Shown: one piece after another, positions 49,201 to 61,200 of the stretch
How positions within the stretch are numbered: position 1 is the first letter of the stretch
Layout of the letters: each line of letters starts with the position of its first letter
Translations under genes and position numbers: made by a program
Source of the DNA: Agrypnia vestita
Taxonomy: Eukaryota; Arthropoda; Insecta; Trichoptera; Phryganeidae
DNA length: 64,000 nucleotides
Assembly (NCBI GenBank): GCA_016648135.1
Contig: JADDOH010000162.1
Coordinates: forward strand, 186,001-250,000
Direction of reading: 5' to 3'
Notes under the pieces: model-generated
What the model saw: only the letters and a program-made list of their open reading frames with translations
The model's database searches: none
Told to the model about the DNA's origin: nothing

Positions 49201-52200
49201 AAATATATATTTTGAAAAATGCAATTTTAAAACCGTTATATAATGTGGTCACAAACCTTGGAGGATGAGAGACCTCTTCTTCGCCACCAGACCCCCGGAG
49301 CCGCTGCTTTCTCGAGCAGTCTGTGGCGGAGATGATCTCGAAGCTGGCGTGGAAGTAAATGTCGGTATAGTCCTCGGTGATGCTGAACGACGACACGCTG
49401 AACATCAATTCCAGGGCACGAGAGGACGACTGTATCACGAGAGGCTTCGGGTCTGATGAAGTGGTATTGTCACAAATACAAGCCCGGGGTACCTATCGCG
49501 AAAATTTATATATTATAGCTGGTTGGCCCGGCTTCGCTCGGGACCATAATTCGGTAAGCATAGAATTGTGTTGACGTCTCTTTTTGCTGGTTTCGGCACC
49601 TGTGATTGGATTGCCTTGCTGGACCATCATCGCTTTTCCATAATATCAATAGATATTTAAGCGTACAATCATAACACTCTAGAGAGAACTTTCCAAAACT
49701 TTCTAGAGCATTCCGAAATCTTATAGAACTTCCTGGAATCTTCTAGAACTTTCCCTTTCCAGAACCTTTTAAAGCATTATAATTCTTTCTGGAACCTCTA
49801 GACTCACCGCCGCACTCCCCCACTCAGTTTGGAACCTTATAGATCTTTCTGATAGCTTGTAGAACTTTCTCCTTCCAGAACATTTTAGAGCATCTCGAAC
49901 CCTTTAGAACTTTCCGGAACCTTTAAAACTCGCTAACACATTCTGCAACTCAGTTTGGAACCTTATAGAACTTTCTGAAACATTCTCCATCCAGAACATT
50001 CTAGAACATTCTGGAACCTTCTGAAAACTTCTAAACTCACCGATGAACTCAGCCACTCGGTTTGGAACCTTAAAAAAACCTTTTTAAACTTTCTCCTTCC
50101 AGAACCTTCTGAAGCATTCGAGAACCTTCTAGATTCACAGACATACTCCGCCACTCAGTTTTGAACCTTATAGAACTTTTAGGAATCTTCTAGAACGTTC
50201 TCTTTCCAGAAATTTTTAGAGCTTTACCGAACATTCTGGAACCTTCTAGACTCACAGACACACTCCGCCAAACTGTTTGGAACGTTAGAGATCTTTCGGG
50301 AATCTTCTACAGCGTTCTTCTTCCAGAACATTCTAGAACTTAATTGAACGTTTTAGAACCTTCTAGGTTCACCGACACACTCCGCCACTCTGTTTCGAAC
50401 CTTTTAGAACCTTCTTGAACTTTGTCTTTCTATCTTTTAAAGCATTCGAGAATCATCATGAACGTTCTGAAACCTTCTAGACTCACAGTCACTCTCCGCC
50501 ACACGAACGTAGAACATTCTTTAGAAGAATAAAGAATCTTCTACAACGTTCTCCTTCCAGAACATTCTAGAACTTTATCAAACGTTCTGGAACCTTATAG
50601 AGTCACAGATACACTCCGTCACTTTGTCTGGAAGCTTATAGAACTTTAGTTAATCTTCTAGGACGTTCTCCTTCCAGAACTTTCGAAAGCTTTATCGAAC
50701 ATTCTGGAACCTTCTAAACTCGCTAACACACTCCGCCATACTTTTTGGAACATAGAACTTTCGTGAATCTTCTAGAACGTTCTCCATCCAGAACATTCTT
50801 GAATTTTATCGAACAGTCTGGAACCTTATAGAATCACAGACACACTCCGCAACCAGAATTTTATAGACCTTTATCAAACGTTCTGGAACCTTCTCGACTC
50901 ACCTCTTAGTTTGGAGCCTTACACAATTTTCGGGAATCTTCTAGAAGATTCCCCTTCCAGAACGTTGTAGAGCTTTACTGGACATTCTGAAATATTCTTG
51001 ACTCACCGGCACACTTCGCCACTTTGTTTGGAACTTTACAGAACTTTTGAGAATTTTCTAGAACGTTCTCCTTCCAGAACTTTCTAGAGCAGATTTTTTC
51101 GGAACCTTCTAGACTTACCGACACAGTTGGCGGGCCCATTCTAGAACAATCTGAAATATTTGCGGCCTTCTCATAACAAAACAATGTGCTAGAATGCACA
51201 TTTTCGTTACCCACTCCCACCCACGCTCAGCCACCCCCACCAAGCTCGCACATTTTCAATGGGACGCCAAGGGCTATCCACCACCGTAACCACCAGGGGA
51301 TGGTAGTATCTGGTTGTGAAGAAAACTTAGTGGATAGGGAAACACGGCTTTCTTTATATATTTATATATTGATTATTGCATATTTGCAGGGTGTAACAGA
51401 GCTAGTCCATTATACTTAACAGAGAGATTCTTGCTTAAATTGTGATTCAAGAATGTTCAAGGAACAATGTTTTAATTTACAGTAATGGAGACAAACGACT
51501 TCAAAATTTCTGACACATTTTCTGTGATATTCTGCAGTTACTCTTATTTTACTTCTAATATTAAAAATTCGCTTAAATACAAATCAGACAAAATGACAAA
51601 ATCTCACAAAAAATATTTTTCCAATTTCAGCAAGGTTTCAATAATTTTATTTGACTAGTGTTGGATCAAATGAATATTCCATATTTAATATTTAGCTTAG
51701 TTTGAAATTAGTAAAAACATTGATGTGACACGTATTCCGTGTTCGCATCTATATTTTTTTTAAAAGAAAGAAAAAAAAGTTACTTTGATGATAGTACAAG
51801 GTTTTAAAAAGTAAGTCAGAAATATTTTAAAAAGATGCACATTATGACGTCGTGTATCTCCATATCTATTGATAATCGCTTGAACATTTTCAAATCATAA
51901 TTATGCAGTAATCTATCTAAAAATACTGTGGACTAACTCTGTTATTCCCTGTAAACTATAATGATTGATTCCGGTATTTTAAACCAGTTACCAATAAATC
52001 ACCGGATACCCAGCTACTCAATATTGTAATAACTGGTTCCACAGTATGTTTGTGTTGTACCGATTCCAATTGTCTCAAGATACGCGATCTTGCGTTACGT
52101 TATTTTAGCAGATCCGACCTTGATGACGTTACTACAACAGGTCCAAGCCCTCCAATACGATACAGAATCGAAACCAATAAAAAAAATCACTATTTGCGAT

Positions 52201-55200
52201 ACCCATTTCCAGTGTGTTGATTTTAATAAGTAAATAGAGTGAGAATTATTTTTATCTCACAATCAAAATTTGACCGATAAAGTTACGCGTCTTCAACTCA
52301 TAACATAAAACATTCTATTTTTTCGCGATAACATAACATAATACAAGACATTCTAGGTTTTCGCGATAACATAACAAACAAAAACATAACAAACATCACC
52401 AACTCATAAAAAAAGGGAACGAAATACCTTTGTATGTTTTACGCATGAACATCACACGCGTGGAATTGTGCACAATGAAAGGTCATACAAATATTACATT
52501 ACGAGTAGTCGATATGACGGAATGTAACAGAGCTAATCAACAATAGATCCTGCTTAAATTATGAGTCGAAAATATTCAAACAACAATGTTCTAATATCGC
52601 GACATATAATAAGCGACATAAAAGTTTGTATTTTTTTTCAATATTTCTGAGATATCTTCTGTAAGACATTGGACTATCGTTAATGTTACAATTATTTTTT
52701 AATACTAAAAATAAATTCTTCTTCAAATATAGCAAATATATTTATTTTTGTTATCCTGGTTATCCTGACGAAGAAGCCATCGGCTTCGAAACATGTTGAA
52801 TTTTTTTCAATAAATAAGTGGTTTTGACAAAGTTAATTTATATCAATAATAAAAATTATTTTATTTGACAAGTTTAAAAGCGATTGAATTTTTAATGTTT
52901 AAATAACTTTCATGATAGTCTGATGTTTAACAGAAGATGTGTAAAAAAAAAAAGAAAAAAAAATACACACTTTAAAGACGCATATCATATAAGGACATAG
53001 TTGCTTAAATATTTTCAACTCACAATAAAGGCAGGAATCTACCTGTAAAGAATTGTTGACTAACTCTGTTTCATCATGTATAGGGTGTCTCAACAAAATT
53101 TTGAGATTAAAATTTCACATAATTTTCATTCTGTCGTTAAGGCTGCGCTGAAAATTTAATATTCTGACTAGTGGCGTGGAACGCTACACTAACAAAATTT
53201 TCATAAATGGCCTTTGAAAGTCAAGTGGATGAAAATTTGTCAACAAAAATAGTCTGTCAAGCGGTTATATGAACAAGCAGCACTGTCAAATTTGAGACGC
53301 AGAGAAACCTTGTTTGATTCTTTAGAAGCCGACGTTCACAGAGATCTACTGTTAGGTGCGAATTTTGGACTGGCGGAGTCAATGGGCCATTTTTCTTCAA
53401 AAGTATGATTCATATTTTCAAAAATGATTCGGCATTTCACTGTATTTAATTATCGCATTACACTGTATTAAAACTGATCAAGAAGATATGTGAATCAGTA
53501 AGCTGGTGTAACCCGTTACACTGCATACAAAACATTTTAAATGTAAGGGAAAAAAAGTGCCCAGAACCGATATACCACCGTCAGATTTCTTTCTATTGTG
53601 AATCTTTCACCAATCACCCATGAATTCCTGTATTCAAGAAGGAAATTCGGTTCGTCGGTGACGAAATTAAGCTGCAGTTATGCGATAATGTAATCCACAA
53701 TTTCGTTAGGAGAGCAAAAATGATCAAAATGTTGGAAATTACGTTAATTTTTTTTAAAATACGTTATTTTGAGAAATCTACATAAATTTCCTAATCATTT
53801 TAGTCAATTCGGTTTTTAAAAAAAAAAAAATAACAAAAATTACAAAACTTTTAAATCAATGAATCATTATTACTAAGGGTTTATTCCATCTTCAAGACAA
53901 TTTTTCGATGCCTTCTCTTATCTTACCGAGCCAATTTCTGAGGTCATCATCGTTATTGAAAGTAACACCACGCATTTGATTGGAGAGCTACCGAAAAACA
54001 TTAGGCATACTCTGACGAAGAGAGGTCCGGACCATACGGAGAATGCGGCAAAAATTTCTTATTGAAATTTTAATGGCGTAAATAAGTATGTATTGAAAAA
54101 GTTAGTTTTATTCTACCCAAGACTATTCTTTACGAAAAAGCCCAAATATTGAGAAAACAATAAGAAAAGGAAATAGCATAAACGTTTCAGAGCGCAGAAA
54201 ATACTTTTGAATAGTATGACATTTTTTGTCACAAAAATAAAATAGCGCAAAAATAGCATTTCAAAAAAGGCCTATTACAGATTACTGTATTTAAATATGT
54301 ACAAATATTAACACTCACAGGTGTCTGTTTATCTAGTTTTTTAACTATTCTCTTATCCAACATAGTTCTTTATTAACTACGCATTAAACATCTGTGAATG
54401 TTTGCACTATGCTAACATTTTAATGATTGAAACTGTTAAGATTACTTATAAAATAAAAAAATCTAATGGATACACAAAAGTCTTTATGTACATCATATAT
54501 TAGATTATTCTTATGCCAAAAGAGCTGCATGAATATCTACTGAAATGAAATTAAAGGAAACGAAACATGATGAAATAAAGCGAAGCGAAGTATGTAAAAT
54601 AAAATAATTTAAAAGGTCAAGTCAAGCCAACCCAACCCAAACCTAGTGAAATAAAATTAAAATCTATACCTATAAAACTCAATGCCTGTCTGTCTGTCTG
54701 TTCTTTATACAAATCTACACTGTTTGCGTTTGTTCAAACTGACCTAAATTTTGCATACTTATTTTTTAGAACTCGGCGGATAACATAGGCGACATTTCCC
54801 CTTTCCTCTTTAACCCTCCCCCTCCCCCTGATATATTTTCTATCTAAGTCTGTACCGTTTGACTGATCGGACACTCCTTTAGGAACCGGCGGGTAACATA
54901 GGTGACATTTTCCCCACCCTCTTTACAATATTCCTCTTCCCCCGACATATTTTCTAAGCAAATCGGTACTGATCTGATTCAAATTTTACATACTTATCCT
55001 TCAGTACCCGCCGGGTAACATAGGCGACATTTCACCCCTGAACATCCCACCCATCCCAGGGCAGATTAAACGGAAACATTGTTTTCATTAGAGACCACAA
55101 TACAACGGAATTTTTTTGTTCCCCCCCGAACTGTTTTCTAACTTAATCAGTTAGGTTAGGTTAGGTTAAATTAGGTTAGGTTAGGTTAGGTTAGTATAAT

Positions 55201-58200
55201 ATAATATAATATTTAGTGCAAGCGGACTCACCCTGACGTCCTTCCAGGGCGCGTCCCACACGCGCAGGCTGGCGGGGCGCGCGCGCGGCGGCGCGGCGCA
55301 GCGCGGGCGGCCCGTGTGCGGGTCGGGCTCCGTGCTGCAGGCCGCCGCGCCGCCCAGCGACACGTTGCGGATGCTGAGCCGCACGCGCTCGCCCGCGCCG
55401 CCCTCGATGCGGTACACGCACGTCAGGTTGCCGGCCCCGCCGCGCCCGTACATGAACACGTTCCTGGGGACAACCGACATAATTTACGCGTCAACTGCCG
55501 ATGATGGAAAATTAATTATGTCCCCGTTGTGGCGGACACGTGGCTGAAGAAAATGGCGGATAATTCTGCATCAACCTCGAAGTAAAATACTAGAGTATCA
55601 CTACAGTAACTTATATGGTAAATTAAAAATTTTTTCGCTTTGACAAGTCAAGTATTCTTTGAAGGGTTTTAATCATTTTTTTGAGTAGTATTAAAGCGAA
55701 CAAATTTTTAATATGCCATATAAATTACTGTAGTGACATTTGACAGAAAATAAATGAGAAATACTGAAAAAATATGCGAACATTGATATCGCTTATCGTC
55801 GTAACTGTCGACATTTCACCAAAAGTGATATACTCCCCCCAAGTTTTCTCTACAAGCTATGAGACACTCTGTATATGAAGAATCGATGCGATTTTTGCAA
55901 AATTTGTTACTTTTTTTGAAATTAATAATCATCTTTTTTTTTTGAAAAAATGACTAAAGTTCCGAGTGAAAGTTTCCATTTTATACAAAAATGGAAAAAA
56001 ACTCTTTTTTTGTTGAATTAAAATATAAAAGCATATTCTTATACCTAAATATACCTACGTTAAGCATATGTTATTCTGATGTAAAAATACTTTAAATTAG
56101 AAAAAAAACGATCGGATATTTTTCGAGATATTTGGTCACCGATCTGGAAAATGTGATTTTGAGAAAAACGCGTTTCAAGTTTTACATTACGATAAAATGC
56201 TTTCTTAATATTCTTAAAAATCCATTAATATTTATTGTATTTACTCAAAATTTTCAGAGAATATTCTCGAAAGATAAGACTTTTTATAAAAAAAACGATT
56301 TTTCAAAATTCTGACTAGGCGTGACCTCTTCAATGAAGACGGCAACACACGACCACTTTACATGCGCTGCATAATTGAAACCAATTTGGTAATTTGCGCT
56401 CTCGCTGAGCTCCCGTCTCCCCGCACTCACCGTGGCGAGCTGAAGTCCGCCTCCCTGGTCTTCCTGAAGAGCCTGGCGCAGGGCGCGGCCTGTCCCTCCG
56501 CGCCGGCCTCCTGCAGCAGCGCCGCGCCGCCCGCCCAGGGCTCGCCGCCCAGCCGGGTGTCCACGAACTCGTAGCGGAGCCGGAAGGTCGCCGGATGCAG
56601 GGCGGTGCCCTCCACCGTGTGGTGGTGGAGCACCATTTTAGAACCTGCGGAAAACGATATAAATTCAGTTACGGTGGAAATAAAAATTTAATGTTATCTT
56701 CCTAATATGTCATTTTATCGCCGATTTGTGCCAAAGGTTTTTATGTTATTCTTTTATATCCATTCTATAGTACGTGCTCATTTTATCTCAGTTAAAATAT
56801 TACGATTTTTTAGGGTGGGCTAAAAGTTTATCTACCGTGCCTTAATTTAAAAGATATTTAAATCTATAAAATATTTAGATGCTAATTTATTGTTGTTAAA
56901 TAAATATTTACAATATACGAAAATATCTGTAACAATGATAAACGAAGAATAACACTCTTGTAACTGTAGTGTGGCCCATCGGGTACGCCGGATTTAAATT
57001 TCCTAACATTTTTTAATATATTTAATTTTGCAGCCCTCATGTTAAACGTATGTCATCTACTGTCATTGAAATTACTAAATATGAATCGCAGTACAAAATA
57101 AGAACGTATCGTTACTAATTGTTCTAACACATTACAATTGGATAATAGAAAACTAAACAGTGAATAACATTTTATTTAAAACATCATCTTCAGTAGTGAA
57201 GCTCGTTTTCATAGATTTGTTAATAAATTTTTGCGGCAGTAAAAATCCTCGTGTTATTCATGAAAAACCGATGCATCCACAAAGAGTCACTGTATGGTAC
57301 GGATTTAGGGGTGGAGGTGAAATTGGACCATTTTATTTTTTGAGAATGAGTCTGGCCAAGCTGTAACTGTAAATGGAATACATTTGATATCGTGGCACGA
57401 TATCGAACTTTTTATGGTATAAATTGGATGATATGGACCTCGAAGAAATGTGGTTTCAACAGGATGGTGCCACATGCCATGTATCAAGAAAAACTGTCGA
57501 TTTGTTAAGACAACCTTTTTGTGATAGTGTGATTTCTTGCACAAAAATTCAACGTATTGCTGAAATTGAGCCAAGCGCTTTACCATTTTTTTCTAAAATT
57601 TGATATAAAGTGTCAGGGTATGCCAGCTTAGTTGCGGCGACTCACAACATATTCCATAATTAATACCAACATGTTTACTTTATAAATCAATAAAACTTGC
57701 GTGATCAAATAATAATTTACAGATTCATTTTGAAATTAAATCCGGCGTATCCAATGGGCCACCCTTGATTGATTGATTGATTGATTGATACAAAAATCTA
57801 TTCTAGATTAATTTTTGAAAACTATTTAATAATATTCTGGTAGATACGAGTATACAAGTAATTCAATCTAATTGAAAGAACTTCGGAAGAATCTTCTTAA
57901 TTTAATTTGGAATAGAAAATATATTTTTTACTCTTTTAGTAAAATGTTAACAATTAAGGAGATAAACGACATCAAATATTGCATTTTTTTCAATAGTTCT
58001 GACGTATCTTCTATAAAACCTTTGAGAATCGTGAAAGTAATTTAAATGGAACATCAAAAATTAATTCCCTTTGATACAAGCCAAATAAAATTAATAATAC
58101 CGTGCAGAAATTGGAAACAGATTTTTTTGCAAGGATTTATTTTATTTGACTTCTAGAAAAGCGAATGAATTTTTGAAAATCAATAAAAATATTTTGATGG

Positions 58201-61200
58201 TAGTTTAACGTTTTAGAAATGTAATCTTTTATGTTCTTATCTCCTCCGCTGTTCACATTGAACTAAAATTGTCAATAATAATTTCTGTTCAAAATTGAAT
58301 AAAAAAACTCCACGGAGGTTTTTTCTACTAGCTATGCCTGTATTAACATATCCTATTTGTACCGGGTCGAGAGTCCCTTTGCAATTTAAAAAGTAGCTGG
58401 CGTTACTAAGACCTTATTAAATAAATGTTAAATATTCAACTATATTAACTAATTGTTATCCAAGGAAGCACACTTCATAACAAAAAACCTGTGCATAATC
58501 ATAATTTTTACGAAATATGGAAACCTATAATTATTTAGTGCATTACGAGTATGTATTGACTATGTAAGTAAGTTCACTCGCGAATGATTCATAATTCACC
58601 GCCTTTAAATGTGTTAAATTGTAGAACTAATAATTTTCATGAAAAGGAGCACGAGATTTCATATTTATGATTTTAAACAAATTCTGCTACAAAGTGTAAC
58701 AACTAATTCTGGTATTTTTGTTTCTCGGGCCATACGGTGTTATGAACACACGTCTCGACGTGAATAACTTAAATTTATGAGTCCCAAAACAATTCAAAAA
58801 TTTAGTTTTGTAATACAATATATTTATAATTCTTCACTTAATAACATTTTCCCCAAGTTCCCATGAATATTACACAAAAAAAATATTTATCAATAAGGAA
58901 ATTAACTCACATTGGTATACTTTTTACAAAAACATGCATCGTGAAGAGTATGTTTTTTTCAAATTAATGCCAAATAACTTTTTACAGCATCGATATCAGC
59001 AGCATAACCAAAGTAGGTAGTAGGTGCATTGCTGTAAAGACCACATTTGTTATCAATTTAAAAAAATATAATTTTTATTTATCTAGCATTGTTACAGTTG
59101 ATTTCCCATTAATTAAACTGAATATTTATCCAAAGTAAATAAGCATCATTATATTGAAAGGAATTAAGAAGATCTGAAGAAAGAGTATCATAGTCTATAA
59201 TCATTATCTATACTAATACATAAAGAGGTAAAGTTTGTAAGTTTGGATGTTGGAGGTAATCTCCGAAACTATTCATCAGATTTCAAAAATTGTTTCACCA
59301 ATATTTCTTACTTTCAGGGTGAACATAGACTATATATTATCCCGTTAAAATAATGGGACTTTTCTGGCAGATCTATTTTACAACTAGTCATCGAAAAAAT
59401 GATCGACCGATGCGTTTTTTACGAACGCTACCTTAACGGTATGAGATATTTAAATACTTTCTATAGAGAAGTTTTAGTTTTTTTATATAACTCAAAAAGT
59501 TATATAAAAAAGTCCGCGATGACATGAATATCTATATGTAAAGGTTTATATACGAATTGATAAAATATGCGAAGCCGCGGGGGTAAGCTAGTGTTTAATA
59601 AATGGAGATGTTCCCTTCACGAACCTGTGCTAATGTAGCTTTCTTCAGTTGTGCAAGGGCGAGTGATTCGCGTCAGGTTGCTGAGGGATGTGTGGTCACA
59701 TAGTCGAGGGCCATCATCGTCGCAGTGGTCGGCTAGAATCTTCACCTAAGGATACAAATACCCTTTAAAACCTAGGAGATTCTTAAGGGGTTACATCGCG
59801 CTGGACAAATAAAAATTTGCTAGAAACAGATGTTTGATTACTGACACTTCTTAGGATACATATTGAACTTTTATTTTATCAGAAATTTTTTGAAAAAATA
59901 ATGGCCGCATCATGTCTATTTCCGCCGACTTCCTCCTCACTGAATAACATGCAACTTTCCCCGATACACGATTATTCGAAACAAAAAAGAAGATATTAAA
60001 TTTTCAAAGCAAGGAAACACTTTGTGACTTGACATTATACAACATTTAAAATGAAATTAAATACACAGTTTTAAACAACTTATTACTTTATATTCGTCAA
60101 CTAGTTTCGGTTGGTCATAGGTCTTGTTCAGACACGCGGGAATCGTGCGATTGATCGTGCGGTGCCTGCAACGCAACTGAACGCTGAGGAAAGGCTCCAT
60201 AGTAATAGAATCGCACAGGTGCCACGCGATTCTATTTTCTAGCGGTTGAGTGGCGGGCATCGCGCGGTTTGACTAACCACGCGGTTACGTCTGAACGATT
60301 ACATACATACCTACATAAATAAGACCCGCGCGGATCCCACGCGATTCTGAAACCGCGCGGTTCCCGCTGTTTCTGAACAAGCCCTTAACCTTCATCAGGA
60401 CAAGTACAATGTTGTCTATATTACACTTTTGTATACTACCTACATGTAGTCTGTAGTTCACTTAGCCTGATGAAGGTTGAGACCAAACGAAGCTAGTTGA
60501 CGAAAATATAGTAATAATTATTTAAAACAAAGTATTTTATTTTATTTTAAATGTAGAACGAAGATTATGTACTTATTTAGAAATAAAATGTCTACAATGC
60601 GGAAAACGGATTTCTTAATCCGAAGTCATTTGTTAAAAACAATCGTTCATTTTTTTAAGATTTTATTTTTAAAATTGCTCCAAATTTTACGAAAAACAAT
60701 TTTTTCCAAATCGAATACGCTACAGCGTAGTGTTTCCACCTAAATGTTATTCTCCAAGGATGTTTTAATCCCTTAAAAAAAATTATTTTATTCGTCCTAT
60801 TGATAAAACTTTACTTTACAATAAAATTGGTTCATCTTCACAACGAATGAATGAATTAATGTTATTCTTCTACTATTTGTGGGTTTGAAGATTTGATAAC
60901 CAGAACTTACGTTTGGATCATCAGGCCCACCACCGTCCCAAATCCTGAGCCTTGTGGAACATGCCGCTGAGCTGTTCTGTCTTGCTTGCTTGCTGTCTCT
61001 CGGTGTATCCTTGCCATAATCCGCTCCTCCACCTCTGGAGGCACCTCTGCCCCTCCCTCTCTCAGAACCCACCCCCATCCCGAGAACCGAAGGAGGCCCC
61101 GGGGGCGGTGGAGGTGGACTGTCTGAGTCCCGGTCTGGGGGAGGTAGCAGCGGATGATGGTAGTAGCTGACAAAATATAACCAAACCAGATCACCTGTGA

